From assembly GCA_937891565.1 (NCBI GenBank), contig CALAHA010000226.1:1-6025 (forward strand): DNA of 6,025 nucleotides, in the 5' to 3' direction. The notes beneath the pieces are model-generated. The model saw only the letters and a program-made list of their open reading frames with translations, was not told the DNA's origin and did no database searches. Positions 1-5,877 of the stretch are shown piece after piece (the stretch's first letter is position 1; each line of letters opens with the position of its first letter). The stretch comes from an uncultured Ilumatobacter sp. GTDB taxonomy: Bacteria > Actinomycetota > Acidimicrobiia > Acidimicrobiales > Ilumatobacteraceae. The translations under genes and the position numbers were made by a program.

Positions 1-295
1 CGAGTTCGGCGCCGCCATTGGGGCGCACCGATCCGACGATGAGGCCAGCAGCTTCCACAGTGCTGCCCGCAGTTGCCACGACCCAGTCGACGGCGGCAAC
101 AACATCGTCAGGCTGGCGCGAATCGACGTGTGTTACGCCGACGCCGCATCGAGTGTCGTCGAGCACGAAGAGCACGGTCTCGGCGATTGGTTCGGTGTCG
201 ATCGTCGACAGCATGAGCCAGAGTGCCTCTGAGAACGAGTCGACAGGATCGAGCCGGGCGTAGGGGAGTGGACGCTTGCAAGGAGGGTAAGACAT
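1..295 (-). CDS. Hypothetical protein, N-terminal part (C-terminus beyond the left edge)
   Basis: This leftward reading frame stays open from an ATG at 293-295 to the window edge, giving 98 residues. It starts MSYPPCKRPLPYARLDPVDS. The start is supported by a good Shine-Dalgarno sequence, AGGAG (complement of 302-306), six bases upstream. There is no signal peptide or clear membrane segment. The visible part looks like an alpha/beta domain: a helix near residues 20-30 (SFSEALWLMLSTI), a strand pair near 36-50 (ETVLFVLDDTRCGVGVTHV), a helix near 58-70 (DDVVAAVDWVV) and a strand ending in GLIVGSVRPNGG near 83-94. This order loosely recalls the RadC/JAB (JAMM) fold, where that last strand would carry HNHPSG, but the metal-binding histidines are absent. 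I do not recognise the family and assign no function. It is divergent from the carbonic anhydrase gene across a 154-base spacer. Confidence 0.75.
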   Translation of the reverse strand, partial: MSYPPCKRPLPYARLDPVDSFSEALWLMLSTIDTEPIAETVLFVLDDTRCGVGVTHVDSRQPDDVVAAVDWVVATAGSTVEAAGLIVGSVRPNGGAEL

Positions 296-449
296 GTGGG
301 TCTCCTGAGACTGGGGTGTCGTAGCAGGAGGGAGTCGGTAGTAGTCACCCTAGAGATGGTGTGTCACAGCCGTTTCGGAGCCACCAATTCGTAAGAAGTA
401 CACAACCTGGATGAAAGCGTCGCGACCCGATCGGATATCTTGACGGGAT
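296..449. other. Divergent intergenic spacer
   Basis: This spacer lies between two divergent genes, so the promoters of both should be here. Apart from the Shine-Dalgarno of the leftward gene, I see no convincing -35/-10 pair on either strand. A short perfect palindrome CCGATCGG (427-434) followed by GATATC lies just upstream of the carbonic anhydrase ATG. Upstream of that ATG there is only a weak GACGGG in the Shine-Dalgarno position. Confidence 0.5.
302..306 (-). promoter_or_regulatory. Shine-Dalgarno site of the leftward hypothetical gene
   Basis: The complement reads AGGAG followed by ACCCAC and then ATG. This is a strong ribosome-binding site with six-base spacing, and it decides the start at 295 for a gene that is otherwise cut by the window edge. 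Confidence 0.75.
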
Positions 450-959
450 ATGAGCGACTTCGTTCCTTCCGCCGACGAACTGGTCGAACACAACGCCGAG
501 TTCGCGGCGCAGTTCGCCGACCACGACTTGCAGGTGGCGCCCCTGCGCAAGATGGCGGTCGTGGCCTGCATGGACTCGCGGATGGACACGTTCAAGCTGC
601 TTGGGCTCGAGAACGGTGAGGCCCACATCATTCGCAACGCCGGAGGCATCGTTTCTGACGACGTGATCCGCTCGCTGTGTCTGAGTCAGCGTGCGCTCGG
701 CACCAGAGAGATCCTTCTTGTGCACCACACCGACTGTGGGCTGCAGAAGGTCACCGATGACGGCTTCCGCAACCAACTCGAAGCCGAGCTCGGCATCAAG
801 CCCTGGTGGGCTGTCGAGTCGTTCACCGACCCGTATGCCGACGTGCGCCAATCGATGCAGCGGTTGAAGGTCACGCCGTTTGTTGACGACACATATGTCC
901 GGGGGTTCGTCTACGACGTCACCACCGGAGAACTGCACGAAGTCGCCATCGATGGCTGA
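450..959 (+). CDS. Beta-class carbonic anhydrase
   Basis: The product is a 169-residue zinc enzyme predicted to interconvert CO2 and bicarbonate in the cytoplasm. The beta-class zinc site is complete: Cys40 in ACMDSR, His93 and Cys96 in HHTDCG. The Asp42/Arg44 catalytic dyad is in the same CMDSR motif. The strand GEAHIIRNAGG (residues 56-66) and the helix DDVIRSLCLSQRALGTREI (70-88) are typical of the family. Length and text resemble the short mycobacterial Rv1284 (CanA) type rather than the longer E. coli Can type; this comparison is from memory. The C-terminus has the usual RGFVYDVTTGEL strand. The start at ATG 450 puts the first motif at the normal distance from the N-terminus, although the ribosome-binding site (GACGGG) is weak. 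The stop codon overlaps the next gene's start (ATGGCTGA at 952-959), so the two genes are probably translationally coupled. Confidence 0.95.
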   Translation: MSDFVPSADELVEHNAEFAAQFADHDLQVAPLRKMAVVACMDSRMDTFKLLGLENGEAHIIRNAGGIVSDDVIRSLCLSQRALGTREILLVHHTDCGLQKVTDDGFRNQLEAELGIKPWWAVESFTDPYADVRQSMQRLKVTPFVDDTYVRGFVYDVTTGELHEVAIDG

Positions 960-1305
960 CGTTCGGATTTACCACAATCAACATTGAAACTCTTCGGTCA
1001 GTGCCGTGCGCATTGCAGAAGAACTCGGTGTCGACTTCGAGACTGTCAACTACATCCATAACCCGCCGGACGCCGACGAGTTACGCGGCATCATCGCCAA
1101 GCTCGAAGACCCGGCCACAGACATGGTGCGTCGTGACAGCAAGTTCAAGAAGCTCGAACTGACGAACGACGACGTTGCGACCGACGACCAGATCGTTGCC
1201 ATCCTTGTCAAGCACAAGCAACTGCTCCAGCGGCCCATTGTGGTGACCAAGACGCGCGCGATTATTGGTCGGCCGAAGGGGCGGGTCACCGAGCTGCTCT
1301 CCTGA
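952..1305 (+). CDS. arsC: ArsC-family arsenate-reductase-like protein, probable selenoprotein with TGA (Sec) at residue 12
   Basis: Read from ATG 952 and through an in-frame TGA at 985-987, this encodes 117 residues, a normal size for the glutaredoxin-linked ArsC family. The N-terminus is MADVRIYHNQH-U-NSSVSA, which aligns without gaps to the family pattern IYHNPxCxxSR. The TGA falls exactly on catalytic Cys12 of R773 ArsC. His8, Ser15 and the oxyanion-binding arginines Arg60, Arg94 (in QRPIVVT) and Arg107 (in GRPKGRV) occupy the same numbers as in R773 ArsC; NPP is at 37-39. Departures are Gln for Pro10 and Val for Arg16, so arsenate may not be the real substrate. ATG 952 overlaps the carbonic anhydrase stop by 8 bases, which suggests coupling. 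A SECIS-like hairpin follows the TGA. The only uninterrupted ORF starts at GTG 1006 and would lack the whole redox site. The alternative is a pseudogene with a recent nonsense mutation, but the rest of the frame is intact. Family call is firm; selenocysteine is an inference. Confidence 0.75.
985..987 (+). other. Candidate selenocysteine codon (UGA) at the catalytic Cys position
   Basis: The codons around it read CAC AAT CAA CAT TGA AAC TCT TCG, giving H N Q H (TGA) N S S. The frame is ArsC-like on both sides and the residue count between His8 and the downstream helix matches the family, so no frameshift is needed. Only one base differs from the cysteine codons TGC and TGT. Recoding depends on SelA/SelB/SelC/SelD elsewhere in the genome, which this window cannot show. 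Confidence 0.65.
991..1022 (+). promoter_or_regulatory. Putative bacterial SECIS stem-loop
   Basis: The stem pairs 991-995 (TCTTC) with 1018-1022 (GAAGA). A G-A mismatch (996/1017), the pair G997-C1016 and a bulged U998 follow. The upper stem pairs 999-1004 (CAGTGC) with 1010-1015 (GCATTG), with one G-U wobble, and closes a five-base loop CGTGC (1005-1009). The loop starts 17 bases after the TGA and has G as its second base, within the published bacterial SECIS pattern (loop 16-37 bases away, G among the first two loop bases). E. coli fdhF also has a loop GU and a bulged U in its upper stem. I derived the folding by hand; no energy was computed. Confidence 0.6.
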
Positions 1306-1330
1306 GCAGTTTGATTCCCTCGCTGGCCTT

Positions 1331-3127
1331 ATGACCGACACGCGCGCCGACACAGCGAAGCGCTCACGCTGGGCATTACTCCACGCGACGCTTGCAACGC
1401 AGCGTCGAAACTTGACGATTGCCACACTCATTGGGCTGCTCTGGATGTGCGGCAAGGTAGCAGTCCCTTGGCTGGTCGGGATCGGGATCGACCAAGGTAT
1501 CGAAGCCGACGATCGGGTCTGGCTGTGGGCAGGCCTTGTCGCTGCGGCGGGCATCGCATCGGGCGTGTTCACTGCGTTCCGTCGCTACTACGCCTTCCGC
1601 GAAGCGCGTTGGACCGAAACTCAGTTGCGCGAGCGGCTGTTCGGCCACATCTTGCGGCTCCACATCGGCTATCACGATCGGTCACAGACGGGCCAGCTGA
1701 TGAGTCGCTCGTCGAGCGACCTGCAACAGATCCAGGCATTCGTCGTGATGATCCCAATCACGTTGTCGAACCTCGCCATGGTCATCTCGGTCACTGTCAT
1801 TTTGGCGCTGACCAACCCGCTGCTGACTCTTGTCGCGCTGGCCCCGCTGCCCCTTGTTAACTTCGCCGGTCGTCGGTTTTCGTCGTCAATCCATCCGGCT
1901 GTACAGGCTGTGCAGCAAGAGCAAGCCGAGCTGGCCACGGTTGTCGAAGAGACAGTCAGCGGTGTCCGCGTGATTAAGGGGTTCGGCGCCGAAGCGGTGC
2001 AGTCAGCCAAGCTCGAAGTCGAAGCTGACGACATCCGGCGGGTGTCAATCGACGCCGCCAAAATTCGCGCGAAATATCTCCCTGCGATCGAACTGCTGCC
2101 GCAAATCGGCTTGATCGGCGTGCTCGGTGTCGGCGGCCTGCAGGTCATCGACGGCACCCTCACGCTGGGTGAACTCGTTTCGTTCAACATTTACGTGTCC
2201 CTACTCGTGGCGCCGCTTCGCATGCTGGGCATGACCATTGCCTGGGGTCAACGTGCTGCCGCAGCGATCGAACGGATCAACGACGTGCTCGACACGGTTC
2301 CGCTGATCAGCGATCCTGGGAATCCGACTGTGCTGCCGACTCGACAGAGCAACTCGGCGCTTGGCGCAGTGCGTTTTGACGGTGTCGATTTTGGCTACGA
2401 CGACGGTCTTCGCGTCCTCAACAACTTCAATCTCGAACTTGCCGCAGGCCAGTCGATCGCGCTGGTCGGTGGGACTGGATCGGGCAAGTCGACCGTGGCG
2501 CGTCTCTTGATCCGGTTCTACGACGCCGATGCCGGATCGATCACGATCGACGGTGTGCCGATTGGCGATCTCGCCCTGCACGAACTTCGTCGTGCGGTCG
2601 GCGTGGTGTTCGAGGACACGCTGCTCTTCGGTGATTCGGTCGCCGCGAACATCGCGTTTGCCGACCCGGACGCGAGCCACGACGCAATCGAGCGCGCCGC
2701 GCGGCTTGCCGGTGCACACGACTTCATCATGGGGCTCCCCGATGCCTACGACACACAGCTCGGCGAGCGCGGTTATTCGCTCTCGGGCGGTCAGCGTCAG
2801 CGCATCGCCATTGCCCGTGCGATCCTCGCCGACCCCCGAATCCTCGTCCTCGACGATGCAACCTCGGCGGTCGACCCGTCAAAGGAACACGAGATCCGGT
2901 CGGCGATGTCTACGGTGATGGATGGGCGCACAACCATTGTCATTGCACACCGCCCGGGAACCATCGCGCTGGCCGACACCGTCGCGCTCGTCGACGAAGG
3001 TCGAGTCATCGCAACCGGTACTCACGACCATCTACTTGCCACCGACGCGCGCTACCGGGAAGTGCTTGCGGCCATGAGTGATGCCGACCGGGCCGCCGCT
3101 GGGCCCACCGGATTGGGCCGCAGCTGA
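1331..3127 (+). CDS. ABC exporter half-transporter with degenerate Walker B (permease-ATPase fusion)
   Basis: The product is a 598-residue type I (type IV fold) ABC exporter subunit in the inner membrane. Six hydrophobic segments lie near residues 29-52, 63-82, 137-160, 164-179, 256-274 and 282-305. The nucleotide-binding domain follows: Walker A GGTGSGKST at 380-388 (Lys386), LSGGQ at 484-488, Walker B ILVLDD at 504-509, and the switch histidine at 540. Two key residues are unusual. Position 509 after Walker B is Asp instead of the catalytic Glu, and the Q-loop position 428 is Glu (VVFED) instead of Gln. These mark it as the degenerate partner of a heterodimer with the next gene, which starts within this stop codon. 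I chose ATG 1331; an in-frame TTG at 1265 would add 22 unlikely residues and overlap the ArsC-like gene. No clear Shine-Dalgarno is seen. The substrate is unknown; multidrug, lipid or peptide export are all possible. Confidence 0.9.
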   Translation: MTDTRADTAKRSRWALLHATLATQRRNLTIATLIGLLWMCGKVAVPWLVGIGIDQGIEADDRVWLWAGLVAAAGIASGVFTAFRRYYAFREARWTETQLRERLFGHILRLHIGYHDRSQTGQLMSRSSSDLQQIQAFVVMIPITLSNLAMVISVTVILALTNPLLTLVALAPLPLVNFAGRRFSSSIHPAVQAVQQEQAELATVVEETVSGVRVIKGFGAEAVQSAKLEVEADDIRRVSIDAAKIRAKYLPAIELLPQIGLIGVLGVGGLQVIDGTLTLGELVSFNIYVSLLVAPLRMLGMTIAWGQRAAAAIERINDVLDTVPLISDPGNPTVLPTRQSNSALGAVRFDGVDFGYDDGLRVLNNFNLELAAGQSIALVGGTGSGKSTVARLLIRFYDADAGSITIDGVPIGDLALHELRRAVGVVFEDTLLFGDSVAANIAFADPDASHDAIERAARLAGAHDFIMGLPDAYDTQLGERGYSLSGGQRQRIAIARAILADPRILVLDDATSAVDPSKEHEIRSAMSTVMDGRTTIVIAHRPGTIALADTVALVDEGRVIATGTHDHLLATDARYREVLAAMSDADRAAAGPTGLGRS

Positions 3128-4905
3128 TGTGGGGCATGAGTGCCATCGAAGAAGAGGACCGCCTCGACGCCGACGCGGCCAAGCAGGCCATGCGTCGTGC
3201 AGCCCGGATGGCGGCGCCGTTCAAACGAACGGTCCTGTCGGCAATCGGCTTTACCGCCATGACGACGCTCGGCCTGCTCATGGGCCCGGTCATTGTTCGC
3301 TACGGGATCGACGACGGCATCAAACCGGCTGATAGCGCAACGCTACGGACCGCTGTCATTGCGTACATCGTCGTGGTGTCGATTGCCTACGTGTCGTCCC
3401 GTCAGCAATACATCTTCATCAACCGGGCCGGCGAGGGTTTCCTCCGGCTGCTTCGCATCCGAGTGTTCGGCCATATCCAGAAGCAGTCGCTTGCCTTCTT
3501 TGACCGCAACAAGTCGGGTGTCCTCGTCGCTCGAATGACTGCCGACATCGAGTCGATGGCCGAACTGGTCCAGTGGGGCCTTCTTCAGTTCGTCTCGGCG
3601 GCACTGCTCTTGACCTTCTCGTTCATCTTGCTGCTGGTCCTGTCGTGGCAGCTCACGATCGTGGCACTCCTGGTGATGCCGGTCATCGTCGTTGCGTCAC
3701 GCAAATTCCAGCGTGACTCCAACGCTGCGTACCTCGACGTCCGCGACAACGTTGGCTCGAACCTCTCGACCCTGCAGGAAGGGATCACCGGAGTCCGAGT
3801 CATCCAGGCTTACGCCCGTGAGCCCGAGCAGACCCGTCGCTTCGAAGAGTCGAACCGCGGCCTGTTCCGTTCGCACCTTTACAGCCTCCGGGTATCGACC
3901 TGGTTCTTCGGGCTGGTCGAAGCGAGCGGCGTCATCGCGTCCGCACTGGCGATCGGTATTGGCGGCTGGCTCGTCAATCGGGGCGACGTCACCGTGGGGA
4001 CGGCGATTGCTGTGCTCTTGCTGCTGGCGCAACTCTTCGAGCCGGTCCAACAGCTCAGCCAGCTGTACAACACGGTGCAGTCGTCAACGGCTGCGCTCGA
4101 CAAGCTGTTCGGCATCCTTGACACCACGCCCGACGTGCTCGATGGTGAGCTCGCCCTACCGGCGTCGGGTGCCGTTGTGGTGTCGGCCGTTGGCTTCCGG
4201 TATCCGGAGACCAAATCACTGGTGCTCGACGATGTCTCGATCACGGTGGCGAATGGCGAGCGATTGGCCGTGGTCGGCGCGACCGGATCGGGCAAGTCGA
4301 CGCTCGCCAAGCTGATGGCCCGGCTCTACGATCCGACCGCAGGAACCATCACCTTTGGTGGTGTCGACCTTCGTGACGCCACGATCGACTCGCTGCGTCA
4401 GCGCGTCGTCGTTGTTCCCCAAGAAGGGTTCCTGTTCGGAGGCACGATTGCCGACAACGTCCGAGTTGCACGGGCCGACGCCTCTGATAACGATGTGCGA
4501 GCAGCGCTCGATGCCATTGGCGCACTCGACCGGTTCGAGCAGTTCGAAGAAGGCATCCACACCGAGGTACGAGAGCGTGGCTCGCGCCTGTCGGCAGGGG
4601 AGCGACAGCTTGTGTCGCTCGCCCGTGCAGCCCTCGTCGACCCTGCAGTCCTCGTGTTGGACGAGGCAACGAGCAACCTTGACCCGGGCACCGAGGTGAT
4701 TGTCGAACACGCACTCGAATCGCTGATGGGCAGTCGCACCACGATCGTGGTGGCCCATCGCTTGAGCACGATCAGGCGGGCCGACCGCATTGCGGTCATC
4801 GACGCCGGCAAGCTCGCCGAGCTTGGTACGCATGACGAACTGTTGGCCCTCGGGGGTCACTACGCCCGCCTGGCTCACGCTTGGGCCGCTTCCCAACCCA
4901 ACTGA
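3127..4905 (+). CDS. ABC exporter half-transporter with canonical Walker B (permease-ATPase fusion)
   Basis: This 592-residue subunit is the probable partner of the preceding half-transporter. Its ATG overlaps the upstream stop by one base (TGATG); an in-frame ATG at 3136 is an alternative start. Six hydrophobic segments lie near residues 36-58, 73-90, 155-173, 176-191, 261-283 and 291-308. The ATPase domain has Walker A GATGSGKST at 384-392 (Lys390), the usual Q-loop glutamine at 432, Walker B VLVLDE at 508-513 with catalytic Glu513, and the switch histidine at 544. Its signature motif is degenerate, LSAGE at 488-492 instead of LSGGQ. This complements the first subunit: the site formed by this Walker A/B and the partner's LSGGQ should hydrolyse ATP, while the opposite site has both the Asp substitution and LSAGE. 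That is the pattern of asymmetric exporters such as TM287/288 or BmrCD. It ends the rightward gene block. The exported substrate cannot be told from the sequence. Confidence 0.92.
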   Translation: MWGMSAIEEEDRLDADAAKQAMRRAARMAAPFKRTVLSAIGFTAMTTLGLLMGPVIVRYGIDDGIKPADSATLRTAVIAYIVVVSIAYVSSRQQYIFINRAGEGFLRLLRIRVFGHIQKQSLAFFDRNKSGVLVARMTADIESMAELVQWGLLQFVSAALLLTFSFILLLVLSWQLTIVALLVMPVIVVASRKFQRDSNAAYLDVRDNVGSNLSTLQEGITGVRVIQAYAREPEQTRRFEESNRGLFRSHLYSLRVSTWFFGLVEASGVIASALAIGIGGWLVNRGDVTVGTAIAVLLLLAQLFEPVQQLSQLYNTVQSSTAALDKLFGILDTTPDVLDGELALPASGAVVVSAVGFRYPETKSLVLDDVSITVANGERLAVVGATGSGKSTLAKLMARLYDPTAGTITFGGVDLRDATIDSLRQRVVVVPQEGFLFGGTIADNVRVARADASDNDVRAALDAIGALDRFEQFEEGIHTEVRERGSRLSAGERQLVSLARAALVDPAVLVLDEATSNLDPGTEVIVEHALESLMGSRTTIVVAHRLSTIRRADRIAVIDAGKLAELGTHDELLALGGHYARLAHAWAASQPN

Positions 4906-4958
4906 CAGCCCCGAATCTCGCCGACCTGGCGGGCGCCACCAAACCAGACTGCGTGAAA

Positions 4959-5001
4959 CTCGGGATGATTCCGAGCGGAAACCGCTGCATGGCGTCCCGA
5001 G
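4959..5001. terminator. Nested stem-loop, possible bidirectional terminator or processing structure
   Basis: The outer stem pairs 4959-4967 (CTCGGGATG) with 4993-5001 (CGTCCCGAG), nine pairs with one G-U on the + strand. Inside is a second hairpin, AGCGG (4974-4978) and CCGCT (4982-4986) around an AAA loop. There is no T-tract on either side, so this is not a classical intrinsic terminator, but its place between converging genes fits a 3'-end structure. Confidence 0.35.
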
Positions 5002-5020
5002 ATCGCCGCTCTGGGCGATC
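5001..5020. terminator. Perfect 7-bp hairpin, possible terminator
   Basis: GATCGCC (5001-5007) and GGCGATC (5014-5020) enclose the six-base loop GCTCTG. It shares base 5001 with the preceding structure, so the two are adjacent or mutually exclusive. No T-run follows on either strand, which limits confidence in a terminator role. Confidence 0.35.
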
Positions 5021-5028
5021 GCGCCGGC

Positions 5029-5058
5029 GGTGATGGTGGTGGTGATGGTGGTGGTGGT
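5029..5058. repeat. GGT/GAT triplet repeat
   Basis: Ten consecutive triplets, eight GGT and two GAT, end at the stop codon of the leftward ATPase gene, overlapping it by one base (5058). On the complement the run is CAC/CCA-rich. This is simple low-complexity sequence that could vary in length between strains. Confidence 0.8.
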
Positions 5059-5846
5059 CAGAGGATTTGCGAGAGGAAGAGCTTGGTGCGCTCTTCCTGC
5101 GGGTTATCGAAGAAGTGTTCAGGCGTGCCGACTTCAACGATCTGACCATCGGCCATGAAGACGACACGATCAGCAACTTCGCGGGCGAAGCCCATTTCGT
5201 GGGTGACGCAAATCATTGTCATGCCCTCGGTGGCCAAGGACTTCATGGTGTCGAGCACTTCTTTAATCATCTCGGGGTCGAGCGCCGAGGTCGGCTCGTC
5301 AAACAAGATGACCTTCGGGTTCATTGCCAGCGACCGGGCGATTGCAACACGCTGCTGCTGACCGCCGGACAACTGCCCGGGGAACTTACGAGCCTGCTCG
5401 GGGATCTTGACTCGTTCGAGCAGTTCCATTGCTGCCTTTTCGGCTTCGCCCTTGGGGACGTTGCGAACTTGGCGGGGCGCGAGGGTGATGTTGTCGAGCA
5501 CGGTGAGGTGCGGGAACAGGTTGAAGCTCTGGAAGACCATGCCGGTCTCGCGGCGGATCTCCTGGATGTTGCGGACGTCGTTCGAGAGCGTGATGCCGTC
5601 GACGATGATCTCACCGCGGTCGTGCTTCTCGAGCCGGTTGATACAGCGGATCATCGTGCTCTTGCCCGAGCCGGACGGGCCGATGACGACGACCACTTCC
5701 TTCTCGCCGACATTCATGTTGATGTTGGTGAGTGCCTGAAAATTACCGAACAGTTTGTCGACGTTTTTCATCTCGATGATCGCCCGGCCAGAGCCCAGGA
5801 TTTGGGTGGCGTCGGCGTTGACGGCGCCAGTTGGAGTGTTGCTCAT
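5058..5846 (-). CDS. Polar amino-acid ABC uptake transporter, ATP-binding subunit (GlnQ/HisP/ArtP family)
   Basis: The product is a 262-residue cytoplasmic ATPase that should power amino-acid import with the membrane permease encoded just upstream. After a roughly 20-residue N-terminal extension, the domain starts at IIEMKNVDKLFG. Walker A GPSGSGKST is at 56-64, Q-loop Gln106 in MVFQSFNLFPHLTVLDN, signature LSGGQQQR at 159-166, Walker B VILFDEPTSALD at 179-190 with Glu184, and the switch histidine in CVTHEMGFAREVADR at 216. These runs are typical of the polar amino-acid group. All catalytic residues are present and the length is normal. I chose ATG at 5844-5846 because it lies 31 bases after the permease stop and has AAGGA (complement of 5860-5864) 13 bases upstream. 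An in-frame ATG at 5942 would add 32 residues inside the permease gene and is unlikely. The exact amino acid transported cannot be told. Confidence 0.95.
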   Translation of the reverse strand: MSNTPTGAVNADATQILGSGRAIIEMKNVDKLFGNFQALTNINMNVGEKEVVVVIGPSGSGKSTMIRCINRLEKHDRGEIIVDGITLSNDVRNIQEIRRETGMVFQSFNLFPHLTVLDNITLAPRQVRNVPKGEAEKAAMELLERVKIPEQARKFPGQLSGGQQQRVAIARSLAMNPKVILFDEPTSALDPEMIKEVLDTMKSLATEGMTMICVTHEMGFAREVADRVVFMADGQIVEVGTPEHFFDNPQEERTKLFLSQIL

Positions 5847-5877
5847 CGCTGTGCCGGATTCCTTTTGAGAGTTGTTT

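Larger units (their letters stand above)
4906..5057. other. Convergent intergenic spacer with hairpins and a triplet repeat
   Basis: This spacer lies between the ends of two converging transcription units. It holds a nested hairpin (4959-5001), a second hairpin (5001-5020) and a GGT/GAT triplet run. No gene is supported here: frames through it are open on both strands, but they have low complexity and no recognisable protein pattern. Confidence 0.6.

Noticed and set aside
296..449. Promoter hexamers in the divergent spacer
   Set aside because: Several partial matches such as TGTGAC on the leftward strand and TATCTT near 436 were seen, but none has a partner hexamer at proper spacing, so no site is called.
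345..938. Long leftward ORF of 197 codons opposite the carbonic anhydrase gene
   Set aside because: It is antisense to a gene with a complete set of zinc-site motifs, has no recognisable protein pattern and is the usual mirror frame in GC-rich DNA.
961..1010. Frameshift as the cause of the TGA in the ArsC-like gene
   Set aside because: The frame is ArsC-like on both sides of the TGA and the residue count between His8 and the following helix equals that of the family, so no insertion or deletion is needed.
1006..1305. Separate 99-residue ORF starting at GTG 1006
   Set aside because: It begins inside the first helix of an ArsC fold and lacks the active-site loop. The missing part is present in the same frame upstream from ATG 952, interrupted only by the TGA.
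4876..5057. Read-through extension of the leftward ATPase beyond its TGA (5058-5060)
   Set aside because: The frame stays open after the stop but encodes a Pro/Ser-rich run and no conserved pattern. The protein already ends at the normal family length with FLSQIL, and there is no reason to expect recoding here.
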